Source: Verrucomicrobiales bacterium (lineage in GTDB: Bacteria > Verrucomicrobiota > Verrucomicrobiia > Limisphaerales > UBA9464). From it: a DNA stretch of 44,421 nucleotides. The DNA lies in NCBI GenBank assembly GCA_005801385.1, contig SYEM01000213.1:1-44421 (forward strand), in the 5' to 3' direction. Of the stretch, positions 34,873 through 42,997 are shown piece after piece (within the stretch, counting starts at the first letter, position 1; every line of letters begins with the position of its first letter). The notes below the pieces were generated by a model. It did not search any database, had not been told where the DNA came from, and worked only from the letters and a program-made list of their open reading frames with translations. Both the position numbers and the translations under genes were made by a program.

Positions 34873-35859
34873 GTGAAGACTCCGATCGCAACCGCGGCGT
34901 CGAGGCGGCTGGCCTCCGGCCAGCGCTGTCGCCTTTGGACCGCAGCGGGGCTTCTGCTGATGTTGCTGGTCCTGCATGGCTGTGGCCGTGGGGGCGACGA
35001 CTCGCCCGTGGGGGCTTCGAACCGCACAGGGCCCAAGCGCATCGTGACGACCTTCACGATCCTGCAGGACATGGCCCAGAACGTGGCCGGCACCAATGCC
35101 GTGGTGAAATCCATCACCAAGCCCGGGGCCGAGATCCACGAATACGAGCCCACACCGGGTGACGTGGTGAAGGCTCAGCACGCGGATCTCGTCCTATGGA
35201 ACGGGCTGGGGCTGGAGCGGTGGTTCGAGCGCTTCTTTGGGAACCTCAAAGGTGTCCCGGAGGCGGTGCTTTCCGAGGGAATCCCGCCGATCAGCATCAC
35301 GGAGGGCGCCTACTCGGGAAAGCCGAATCCCCATGCCTGGATGTCCCCGACCAACGCACTCCGCTACGTCGAGAACATCCGGAATGCCCTCGTGAGGCTC
35401 GACCCGGAACACGCCGAGGCCTACACGGCGAATGCCGCTGCCTATTCGGAAAGGATCCGCGCCATCGACGAGCCACTGCGCCGGCGTCTTGGCTCGATCC
35501 CGGCGGATCGGCGCTGGCTGGTCACCAGCGAGGGGGCGTTCCCATACCTCGCCCGGGACTACGGGCTCAGGGAGCTCTACCTGTGGCCGATCAACGCGGA
35601 CGAGGAAGCAACCCCGCAACAGGTCCGGAAGGTCATCGACCGAGTCCGGGCTGAACGCATTCCCGCCGTTTTCAGCGAGAGCACCATCAGCGACAAGGCC
35701 ATGCGCCAGGTCGCCCGTGAGACCGGCGCGCGGTTCGGCGGGATCCTCCATGTGGATTCGCTGACCGACGAGGGCGGCGCTGTCCCGACCTACCTCCAGC
35801 TGCTGCAGACCAATGCGGACACAATTGTCCGAGGCCTGTCCGGCAACCCAATGCCATGA
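34873..35859 (+). CDS. Mn/Zn ABC transporter substrate-binding lipoprotein (cluster A-I)
   Basis: 328 residues from GTG 34873; no ATG suits the signal peptide and no clear ribosome binding site is seen. The lipobox is LVLHGC with Cys about residue 37. The cluster A-I metal site is complete: His in EIHEYEP (about 78), His in NPHAWM (about 153), Glu in TSEGAFPYL (about 219) and Asp in HVDSLTDEGG (about 295). The His-His-Glu-Asp set without a His-rich loop is that of PsaA/MntC/SitA proteins for Mn(II). It starts the operon encoding binding protein, ATPase and two permeases, with GTG/ATGA-type coupling to the ATPase (ATGA at 35856-35859). Confidence 0.93.
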   Translation: MKTPIATAASRRLASGQRCRLWTAAGLLLMLLVLHGCGRGGDDSPVGASNRTGPKRIVTTFTILQDMAQNVAGTNAVVKSITKPGAEIHEYEPTPGDVVKAQHADLVLWNGLGLERWFERFFGNLKGVPEAVLSEGIPPISITEGAYSGKPNPHAWMSPTNALRYVENIRNALVRLDPEHAEAYTANAAAYSERIRAIDEPLRRRLGSIPADRRWLVTSEGAFPYLARDYGLRELYLWPINADEEATPQQVRKVIDRVRAERIPAVFSESTISDKAMRQVARETGARFGGILHVDSLTDEGGAVPTYLQLLQTNADTIVRGLSGNPMP

Positions 35860-36776
35860 CACCCCCCGCTCCGTCCCAGCATCCCTTCGACCTCACGGTC
35901 GACCATGTCACGGTCACCTACCGGAGTGGCCATGTGGCCGTGCACGATGCCAGCTTCCGTCTCCATTCCGGGACCATCTGCGGGCTGGTCGGCGTCAACG
36001 GCAGCGGAAAATCGACCCTGTTCAAGACCATCATGGGGTTCCTCAACCCGGATTCAGGCTGGGTCTCCATCGGGGGGCGGTCGATCCGGGAGGCCCAATC
36101 GAGGAACTGGGTCGCCTATGTGCCGCAGTCGGAGGAGGTGGATTGGACCTTTCCCGTGACGGTCTGGGACGTGGTGATGATGGGGCGGTATGGCCACATG
36201 AACCTGCTCCGAATCCCGGCTGCCCGGGACCGCAGCAAGGTGGAGGAAAGCCTGCGGAGGGTGGACCTCTGGGAGCTTCGGGACCGGCAGATCGGCGAGC
36301 TGTCGGGCGGACAGAAGAAACGGGCCTTCCTGGCCCGATCCCTCGCACAGGAAGGACGTGTCATCCTTCTCGACGAGCCCTTCACCGGGGTCGATGTCCG
36401 GACCGAGGCCGCGATCATCCAGCTCCTCAAGGAACTGAGGGACGCCGGGCAGATCCTCCTGGTGTCGACCCACAACCTCGGATCGGTCCCGGAGTTTTGC
36501 GACCACGCGGTGATCATCCAGCAGTCGATCGTTGCCGCGGGCCCCCTTGTGGAGACCTTCACCGAGCAGAATCTCGCGAAGGCATTCGGGGGAGTCCTCC
36601 GACACTTCCGGTTCGACCAATCCACGGTCCAGCCCCACGACAACCACCGCATCACGGTGTTGACCGACGACGAGCGGCCCCTCGTGTTCGGCAAGGATGG
36701 ACACCTGGAGTTCACCGAACGTCGGGAGCACGAGGACATTGTCCGGGAGAGGACCCTCCCGGGGGATGAACCATGA
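35856..36776 (+). CDS. Metal ABC transporter ATP-binding protein (Mn/Zn family)
   Basis: 306 residues. Walker A is GVNGSGKST (about 47-55), the Q-loop is YVPQSEEVDWTFP (about 86), the signature is LSGGQKKRAFLAR (about 149-161), Walker B is VILLDEPF (about 169-176), and the switch His is in VSTHNLG (about 205). The VPQSEEVDWTFPVTVWDVVMMGRYGHM stretch is characteristic of Mn/Zn importers of the SitB/PsaB group. A C-terminal extension of about 50 residues (after RHFRFD) is unusual. It overlaps both neighbours by four bases. Confidence 0.94.
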   Translation: MTPPAPSQHPFDLTVDHVTVTYRSGHVAVHDASFRLHSGTICGLVGVNGSGKSTLFKTIMGFLNPDSGWVSIGGRSIREAQSRNWVAYVPQSEEVDWTFPVTVWDVVMMGRYGHMNLLRIPAARDRSKVEESLRRVDLWELRDRQIGELSGGQKKRAFLARSLAQEGRVILLDEPFTGVDVRTEAAIIQLLKELRDAGQILLVSTHNLGSVPEFCDHAVIIQQSIVAAGPLVETFTEQNLAKAFGGVLRHFRFDQSTVQPHDNHRITVLTDDERPLVFGKDGHLEFTERREHEDIVRERTLPGDEP

Positions 36777-37636
36777 TGGAGTCCCTGCTCACCCCTTTCG
36801 GATACGAGTACCTCGTGCGGGCGCTCTGGGTGTGTGCGCTCGTCGGCGGGGTCGGAGGGCTGCTGTCGTGCTTCGTGACCCTGAAGGGCTGGTCCCTGAT
36901 GGGAGACGCGCTATCCCATGCGGTGGTTCCGGGTGTCGCGGTCGCTGGCATCCTTGGGCTCCCCTTCTCGGTGGGTGCGGCGTTCGCCGCAATGCTCGCC
37001 ACCGCGGGCATGGGATTCCTGAGGGCCCGCACACCCCTGAGGGAGGATGCGGTCATCGGCATTGTGTTCACGACCTTCTTCGCGCTGGGCCTGCTGCTGC
37101 TCTCCCTGCGCCCCGCCGGCATCAACCTCCGCACGATCGTGTTCGGGAACGTTCTTGGAATCGACCCGGCCGACAGTCGTCAGCTTGTCGCAATCTCGTT
37201 CGGGACGCTGGCGATCCTCGCCGTCCGGTGGCGTGACCTCGTCCTGTTCTGCTTCGACACCAACCAGGCCCGATCCATCGGACTGAACACCGCCGTGCTG
37301 CACGGCACCCTGCTCACCCTTCTCTCGGCAACCGCCGTGGCCTCGCTCCAGACCGTCGGCGCCGTCCTCGTGGTGGCCACCCTGGTCACGCCCGGGGCGA
37401 CGGCCTATCTGCTGACCGACCGTTTTGGTCGGATGCTGATCCTCTCTGGGACACTGGGCGCCTCGACCGCCGCATGTGGGGCCTACCTGAGCTACTTCGT
37501 GGACGGATCGACCGGCGGCTGCATCGTGGTCCTCCAGACCACGGGATTCCTGGCCGCCTGGGTGTTTGCACCCCGGCACGGACTGCTCGGGAACCGGTGG
37601 CACCGCGGACGGGACGGGACGGGAGGAACCCCGTGA
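36773..37636 (+). CDS. Metal ABC transporter permease (first of two)
   Basis: 287 residues, about eight membrane helices of the ABC-3 (ZnuB/MntB) family. Markers are LKGWSLMGDALSHAVVPGVAVAG (about 42-64), LRAGRTPLREDAV-like cytoplasmic loop (seen as FLRARTPLREDAVIGI), FGNVLGID (about 123) and CFDTNQARSIGLNT (about 160). A GATAYLLTDR segment sits near 204. It starts at ATG 36773 overlapping the ATPase stop. It ends with the TGA shared with the GTG of the next permease (GTGA at 37633-37636). Two permeases in one operon suggest a heterodimeric channel, as in SitCD. Confidence 0.93.
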   Translation: MMESLLTPFGYEYLVRALWVCALVGGVGGLLSCFVTLKGWSLMGDALSHAVVPGVAVAGILGLPFSVGAAFAAMLATAGMGFLRARTPLREDAVIGIVFTTFFALGLLLLSLRPAGINLRTIVFGNVLGIDPADSRQLVAISFGTLAILAVRWRDLVLFCFDTNQARSIGLNTAVLHGTLLTLLSATAVASLQTVGAVLVVATLVTPGATAYLLTDRFGRMLILSGTLGASTAACGAYLSYFVDGSTGGCIVVLQTTGFLAAWVFAPRHGLLGNRWHRGRDGTGGTP

Positions 37637-38502
37637 GCTGGTCGTCCCCATTCGAGCACGAGTTCATGAGGACCGCGCTGCTCATGGCGGTGATGGTCGG
37701 CACGGTGTGCGCCGTCTTCTCCTGCTTCCTGGTGCTGAAGGGGTGGTCGCTGATGGGGGATGCCGTCGCCCATGCCGTCCTTCCGGGAATCGTGATCGCC
37801 TACTGGGCCGGCCTGCCCCTCAGTGTCGGCGCCTTCGCCTCCGGGCTTCTCTGCGCCGTCGGCTCGGGCTACATCCGGAGCCGAAGCCGGGTGAAGGAGG
37901 ACACCGTCCTGGGTGTGGTCTTCACCGGATTGTTCGGACTCGGGCTCGTCCTCTTCACGAAGGTCGAGTCCGACCAGCACCTCAACCACATCCTGTTCGG
38001 CAATCTCCTGGGCATCCCGAGAGCGGAGGTGATGTGGACCTCGACCACCGGGATTCTGACCCTTGCGATCATCACCCTGCGGCACCGGGATCTGCTGCTG
38101 TTCTGCTTCGACCCGGGGCAGGCGCGGAGCATCGGGCTTAGCCCTGCCCGTCTCAATCTCATCCTGCTGGGGCTCCTGGCCCTGACCATCGTCACGGCGC
38201 TTCAGGCGGTCGGGGTGATCCTTGTGGTCGCGATGCTGGTGACTCCGGGCTGCCTGGGCTTCTTGATGGCCGACCGATTCCCACGGATGGTGGGGTTTGC
38301 GGTGGCCTCGGCGGTTCTTGCAGCGGTCTCGGGAACCTATGTGAGCTTTTTTCTCAATGCGTCGACCGGGGCCTGCATCGTCCTCGTCCAAGCCCTTCTC
38401 TTCGGTGCCGCACTGGTTCTTTCCCCCCGAAAGGGACTCACGATCCTGCATCGCCGGGGTCGGAAGACCAAGGATCGCATCCCCGATCCAGCCCACGGCT
38501 GA
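37633..38502 (+). CDS. Metal ABC transporter permease (second of two)
   Basis: 289 residues from GTG 37633; the open frame extends upstream to 37474 only within the previous gene. It is a paralogue of the first permease with the same landmarks: LKGWSLMGDAVAHAVLPGIVIAYW (about 35-58), SRSRVKEDTVLGVVFTG (about 90-106), ILFGNLLGIP (about 118), CFDPGQARSIGLSP (about 157) and LVTPGCLGFLMADRFPRM (about 203). About eight hydrophobic segments are present. The two permeases probably arose by duplication. It ends the importer operon; the convergent phosphodiester glycosidase gene ends 18 bases beyond. Confidence 0.93.
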   Translation: MSWSSPFEHEFMRTALLMAVMVGTVCAVFSCFLVLKGWSLMGDAVAHAVLPGIVIAYWAGLPLSVGAFASGLLCAVGSGYIRSRSRVKEDTVLGVVFTGLFGLGLVLFTKVESDQHLNHILFGNLLGIPRAEVMWTSTTGILTLAIITLRHRDLLLFCFDPGQARSIGLSPARLNLILLGLLALTIVTALQAVGVILVVAMLVTPGCLGFLMADRFPRMVGFAVASAVLAAVSGTYVSFFLNASTGACIVLVQALLFGAALVLSPRKGLTILHRRGRKTKDRIPDPAHG

Positions 38503-38520
38503 TCCGTAGACCAACGGGCA

Positions 38521-39435
38521 TCACCGCTGCCGGCGACGGACTCCGAACACATTCCCGACCGGATGTGGGAGGCCGGGATACAGCGGATTCCTCGGACGGT
38601 TCAGGACGGTGCCGCCAAGCCACGAGCCCCCGAGAACCAGGGTGGTGGAAGCCCCCCCATCCATCCGGATGGCATCCGAGGCGCCGAGCTCACCGATGAG
38701 ATCCGACGCCTCGCTGGCGCTGAGACCTTCGCTGTATCCGGGCTGCTTCCCGTCCACGACCAGGAAACAGAGCCACCGTTGGTCGGGAGAGACCCCAACC
38801 ATGGTCACGGCGTCCACCTCCGTATTCTCAAAGGTGTTGGTACCACCCCGCCGAACCACCAGAAATCCACCCGCACCCCACCGGACATCCGGGATCTGAC
38901 CGGGGACCTGGAGCATCCGGATGCCGCCCTTGGAGTCCACGATCAGGGCGTCGAGATTGGAGACCGGAGTCGACCACCACTGCCCGTCCGAGACCGCAAG
39001 CCCATCGAGGCGGACTTCGCCACCGGGAAGGATCGGCTCCGGGACGAATGGGGTGGCATTGACGACCGCAACGAGTCCGTTGTTCCTCAGCGTGGAGAGA
39101 GGCCAATCGGCCCGAATGCGGCCACCCGAGTCGGGGCGTGCCGGCGGCACCACCAGCTCGAGATCCCCTCGTCCCAGGTCGAACCTCAGGACATGGCCGC
39201 GAATCTCCCGGGGGAATGACCTGTGGAACCGGCAGTGGTCCACCCCGGGTTCGCGTGTCGTCCAGGGTTCAAACCCCGGACCTGCCGGAGGCCATGTCTC
39301 AAGGAAGGCCGGAGCCCGGAGCCCACCCCAGACCAACCACAGGAAGAACGCAGTTCCCGGAACAAGGAGGGCGGCGAGAAAGCGCCCGTAGGATGGAAAT
39401 CGACGATGGGTTCGGTTTCGGCTGCGTCCTCTCAT
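38521..39435 (-). CDS. Phosphodiester glycosidase (NAGPA domain) family membrane-anchored protein
   Basis: 304 residues from ATG 39435 (GTG 39459 is possible). A basic N-terminus is followed by a membrane anchor (FLAALLVPGTAFFLWLVW, about 20-38). The NAGPA-like domain (about 90-295) has LVAVVNATPFVPEP, VDAVTMVGVSPDQRWLCFLVVDG and the family signature AIRMDGGASTTLVLGG (about 265). Relatives cleave sugar-phosphodiester bonds, as in the mammalian uncovering enzyme; bacterial substrates are mostly unknown and may be envelope polymers. It is the last gene of a four-gene minus-strand set, 20 bases after the dus stop. Confidence 0.85.
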   Translation of the reverse strand: MRGRSRNRTHRRFPSYGRFLAALLVPGTAFFLWLVWGGLRAPAFLETWPPAGPGFEPWTTREPGVDHCRFHRSFPREIRGHVLRFDLGRGDLELVVPPARPDSGGRIRADWPLSTLRNNGLVAVVNATPFVPEPILPGGEVRLDGLAVSDGQWWSTPVSNLDALIVDSKGGIRMLQVPGQIPDVRWGAGGFLVVRRGGTNTFENTEVDAVTMVGVSPDQRWLCFLVVDGKQPGYSEGLSASEASDLIGELGASDAIRMDGGASTTLVLGGSWLGGTVLNRPRNPLYPGLPHPVGNVFGVRRRQR

Positions 39436-39455
39436 GGTACTGGATGCCGTCGGGG

Positions 39456-40607
39456 TCACCAGACCTCGACCGGTCCCTGCGGAACCGGGATGGCGGATCG
39501 TGTGGTACTGGGCGGTTCTCCGACTGTCGACGCATATCCCCGGGAGAGCGGAGCCGGCCGATACCGGGGCAGGAGCTCGCCGGTCTCGTCACAGAATTGT
39601 GCCCTCCATCGGAGATAGTCCGCGACGATTCCATGGAATTCCTGCCGGGAGACCAGCCGGACCACCCGCTTGTTGAACTCGGCGACCGGACCGAAGCGCC
39701 GCGAGTACCACGGAGCCACCTTCCGGAACATCACGCATCCATGCTCCTCGCCAAACACCTCGATCATGAGATCCAGATGCCGGTTCACGATGCGGATGCG
39801 CTCCTCGAGTCCGGGCTCCAGAGACGCCTCGCCCGTGGAAAGGTGCTGTCGGATCCGTCGGAAGATCCACGGATCATAGAAGGCGCCCCGGCCGATGCTC
39901 ACCCCGGCGCAACCAGTCTCGCGCAGCATGCAGGCCGCGGCCTCGGGGGTGGTGACATCCCCGTTGCCGATGACCGGAATGGACCGGACCGCCTCCACAA
40001 CCGCACGGATTCCCCGGAGATTCACGGAGCCCGAGAAGCCCTGTTCCCGGGTGCGTCCATGGACAAATACGGCCGCCACTCCGGCATCCTCGAGAGCCCG
40101 GGCCAGATCCGGTGCGGTCAGATTCTCGTCATCCCATCCAAGACGCATCTTGGCCGTCACTGGGATCCGCAAGGCCTCCACCATGCCCCGGACCAGACGG
40201 GCGGTACGGTCCAGTTCCGTCATCATTGCCGAGCCCCCGCCCACCCGACAGACCTTACGGACCGGGCAGCCCATGTTGAGGTCGATGGAATGGACGCCCC
40301 GTTCCTGGAGGAACACGGCCGCATCACGCATCTCCTCGGGAACCGACCCGAAGAGCTGGACCGCCAGGGGCCGGTCCGTCTCGTGGGTCTCGATGAGCTT
40401 CAGAGCCTTCCGGTTCCGCTCCAGCAGGGAACGGGCGTTGACCAGGTCGGTGGTGCAGAGGTCCACCCCGCCCAGCTCCCGGACGACACGGCGGAACGGA
40501 AGGTTGGTGTAGCCCGCAAGCGGGGACAGGAAGAGGTTCGAGCGGAGCTCGAGCCGACCGATCCGGAGGGCTGAGGAGGCAGCCGCTTCGGGAAGCGTGT
40601 GGGACAT
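39456..40607 (-). CDS. dusB: tRNA-dihydrouridine synthase (DusB-like)
   Basis: 383 residues from ATG 40607, chosen by family start; the frame is open upstream over the neighbouring gene. FMN-dependent reduction of uridines in tRNA. Motifs: LSPLAGYTNLPFRRVV (about 28-43), VQLFGSVPEEM (about 90), the catalytic Cys in DLNMGCPVRKV (about 117), TAKMRLGWDDEN (about 152), VHGRTREQGFSG (about 182), VIGNGDVTTPE (about 208) and GVSIGRGAFYDPWIF (about 232). A Pro/Ser/Thr-rich tail of about 35 residues beyond the helical domain is extra. The DusB subtype is assigned by overall look and is less certain than the family. Confidence 0.92.
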   Translation of the reverse strand: MSHTLPEAAASSALRIGRLELRSNLFLSPLAGYTNLPFRRVVRELGGVDLCTTDLVNARSLLERNRKALKLIETHETDRPLAVQLFGSVPEEMRDAAVFLQERGVHSIDLNMGCPVRKVCRVGGGSAMMTELDRTARLVRGMVEALRIPVTAKMRLGWDDENLTAPDLARALEDAGVAAVFVHGRTREQGFSGSVNLRGIRAVVEAVRSIPVIGNGDVTTPEAAACMLRETGCAGVSIGRGAFYDPWIFRRIRQHLSTGEASLEPGLEERIRIVNRHLDLMIEVFGEEHGCVMFRKVAPWYSRRFGPVAEFNKRVVRLVSRQEFHGIVADYLRWRAQFCDETGELLPRYRPAPLSRGYASTVGEPPSTTRSAIPVPQGPVEVW

Positions 40608-40615
40608 CGTCGGGA

Positions 40616-41191
40616 TCACTCCCCCTGGGCGGTGTTCTTCCGGCTCTTCGAGGGGTTTGCCGGGGTCTTGGTCGTCTTTGGCTTCGGAGCGGCCTTGGTG
40701 GGCGACTTGGACTTGGACTGGACCTTGTTCCCCGGCTTGGGACGGACCGGGTCGGGCGGCACCACATTGAGGGTGAACTCGGTGGACCAGACGGACCGAC
40801 CCGCGACGAGGGCACCGGCCCTGAGGGTGTGGTTGCCGGCCGGGACATTGGCCACCTGGAAGCGCCATCGTCCGTCCGGAGGAACCACCAGGGGATCTCC
40901 CAGCGGATCCGAGTACCAGTAGAGCCGCACGACGGATCCCGGATGGGCCAACCCCTCCACGACCAGCGTCTGTCCCGGCGCGAAGGTCGTGCCCGGCACG
41001 GGACTCAGCCAGGTCGTGGGCTGCAGTATCGGCATCGGCGCGGGTAATGGACGCGGAGGCGCGACCCGAGGGGTCGGGAGCACGAAGAGCAGGCCTCCGA
41101 GCAGGAGGATCAGCACAGGCACGGCCAGGTGGGCCGTGTCGAATCCGGGCTCCCAGAGTGAGGGGCGGCGTGGTGGAAAGGTGCCCTCCAT
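40616..41191 (-). CDS. Membrane-anchored protein with an Ig-like domain and basic tail, unknown
   Basis: 191 residues. One membrane helix (about 20-42, AHLAVPVLILLLGGLLFVLP) is followed by a Pro-rich linker and a beta-sandwich-like segment (about 60-142) with SPVPGTTFAPGQTLVVEGLAHPGSVVRLYW and GRWRFQVANVPAGNHTLRAG, like bacterial Ig-like modules. The last 45 residues are almost only Lys, Pro, Ser, Thr and Ala. It starts three bases after the stop of the coiled-coil gene and ends eight bases before the dus ATG, so the three are one transcription unit. Not assigned to a named family. Confidence 0.7.
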   Translation of the reverse strand: MEGTFPPRRPSLWEPGFDTAHLAVPVLILLLGGLLFVLPTPRVAPPRPLPAPMPILQPTTWLSPVPGTTFAPGQTLVVEGLAHPGSVVRLYWYSDPLGDPLVVPPDGRWRFQVANVPAGNHTLRAGALVAGRSVWSTEFTLNVVPPDPVRPKPGNKVQSKSKSPTKAAPKPKTTKTPANPSKSRKNTAQGE

Positions 41192-41194
41192 GCG

Positions 41195-42814
41195 TCAGCC
41201 CCCCTTCTCCGCCTTGAGCGCAGCCAGCTCCGCGGCAATCTCGTTCCGTTCCCGGGTCATGAGCTCCAGTTCGATGGCCAGCGATTCGTCGCCACCCCCG
41301 GCGGCTGCCGCCTCGCGAAGACGTTCCAGCTCCCGCTGCCCATCCTCATGGGAACGGGTAGTTGCGAGAAGCTCGGCCTCGATCTCCAGGACCTTCTGTT
41401 CCCAGTCGGCAGCCCGGCGCTCCTGCTCCCTCAGCGATTCCTTCAGGGTGGTGATTTCGTCGCTTGGGGAGCCCTCCTGCGATGGCCGGGACTCGCCCTG
41501 CACACTCCAACGCCCCTGCAGCTCGGCCACCCGCGCCTCGGTCTCCGCAAGACGGGACAGGGATCCAGCCAGCTCAGCCGATTTGGCCTCGAGAGCCGCC
41601 TCGAGCTCGGTGATGGTCTTCCTCGACTGGGTCGCTTGCTGCTCCTGCTCGACCATCAACTCCTGAAATGCCGCGTCATCGGAGCCGGCAACCGGGGTCC
41701 TGGACTGGCCCTCGAGCTCCTTCTCGAGACTCCTGCGGGTTGCGTGGGCCGCCTCGAGGTTGGCTTCGGTCTGGGCCAGCCTGCCCTTCAGGGACGCCGA
41801 CTCCTCGGCCGCCTCGCCAATCTGGTCGGCGAGCTGCTTCACCTCCTCAATCCGGGCCTTCAGCTTCGTCTCCGCGGCGGACATCGACTGGCGGACATCC
41901 TCCAACTCGGCTTCGAGGGTAGACCGCCGCTGGGTCTCGGCCTCCAGCCCGGTGGCCAGCTTGGCTTCGCGATCCCGGGATTCCGCCAATGCCGCGAGGG
42001 TCTCCTGGTGGGCGGTCTCAGCGCTCACCCTCTGTCCCGAGACGGCCTGGAGTTCCGACTCGAGCGCGGTCCGTCGGTCCCTCTCCGCGGCGAGTTCGTT
42101 GCCGATGCGGGTTTCCACGACCCGGGCCTCGGCAAGCGCCCGCTCCACCCGACCAAGGGCTCCCCGGGACTCCAGCAGATTGATCTCCGCACGCGCCTGC
42201 ATGTCCTCTGATTCCAGCAGCGCAGCCTCGACGGTCTGCCGACGCTTCGCCTCGGACGCGAGCTCGAGCTCGAGCTCGGCGACGCGGCCCAGAGTGGACT
42301 CGTGATCTGCCGTGACCTGGTCGAGATTGGCCTGCAGCCCAGAGACAGCACTGGATTCGGACCGGAGACGAGCCTCCTGCTCCTCGAGACGCAAGCGGAG
42401 GTCCAGGACCTCCCCGGAAAGCGCCTCCCTCTCCCGGTTCATGGAGGCGACCTCCGCCTCGACTGTCGACACGGTGGCCTCGAGAGCCAGCCGCCTTGAA
42501 TCCAGCTCTTCGTGCTGACTTTCCAAGACCGAAAGCTTGCTGCGGGCGGCGGTCAGGAGGGACTCCGAGACCGATCGCCCCTTCTCACTCGCGTCCAGCT
42601 CCGCAAGTTTGGCCTTCAGCTCGGTCTGGCAGCGGCCATGGGCAAAGCGTTCCGAGTCGAGCTCCTCGCCGCGACGTCGGGCGGCATCTCGGGCATCCGC
42701 AAGGGGTCGACGGAAATACCAGACCTCCAAGACCCACTCGAGGAAGACTCCCAGGAGCAAGGCGATGAGGAGCCATACCACGGGGTGTTGGGCCACGGAC
42801 TGGATCATAGGCAT
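41195..42814 (-). CDS. Membrane-anchored long coiled-coil protein, unknown function
   Basis: 539 residues from ATG 42814 (ATG 42808 also possible). One membrane helix at about 10-30 (HPVVWLLIALLLGVFLEWVL) is followed by an almost unbroken coiled coil from about residue 38 to 535, rich in Glu, Ala, Leu, Arg and Ser, with heptad patterns such as ESLLTAARSKLSVLESQHEEL and ELELELASEAKRRQTVEAAL. A short break (about 425-445, with SRTPVAGSDDAAFQELM and EGSPSDE nearby) interrupts it. There is no enzymatic motif. A structural or scaffold role at the inner membrane is inference. First gene of the set with the Ig-like protein, dus and the phosphodiester glycosidase. Confidence 0.75.
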   Translation of the reverse strand: MPMIQSVAQHPVVWLLIALLLGVFLEWVLEVWYFRRPLADARDAARRRGEELDSERFAHGRCQTELKAKLAELDASEKGRSVSESLLTAARSKLSVLESQHEELDSRRLALEATVSTVEAEVASMNREREALSGEVLDLRLRLEEQEARLRSESSAVSGLQANLDQVTADHESTLGRVAELELELASEAKRRQTVEAALLESEDMQARAEINLLESRGALGRVERALAEARVVETRIGNELAAERDRRTALESELQAVSGQRVSAETAHQETLAALAESRDREAKLATGLEAETQRRSTLEAELEDVRQSMSAAETKLKARIEEVKQLADQIGEAAEESASLKGRLAQTEANLEAAHATRRSLEKELEGQSRTPVAGSDDAAFQELMVEQEQQATQSRKTITELEAALEAKSAELAGSLSRLAETEARVAELQGRWSVQGESRPSQEGSPSDEITTLKESLREQERRAADWEQKVLEIEAELLATTRSHEDGQRELERLREAAAAGGGDESLAIELELMTRERNEIAAELAALKAEKGG

Positions 42815-42997
42815 CAGAGTTCCTGGGCGATGCTACGGAACGGGTGGGAGAAAGGAAGTTGAGAGATGGGATAAACGACCTCACGCCTAGAGGTGTCCCG
42901 ACCGCGACGAACACGACAGTCCCCCGGAAGATCGGCGGGAACAGATATGGCCCCCCCTGCGGGGAGGGAATGACGGACCCGATCCGAACCTCCGGAA

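Noticed and set aside
42940..42975. C-rich hairpin after the aminotransferase gene as a terminator
   Set aside because: The stem is only four base pairs and no T-tract follows on the minus strand.
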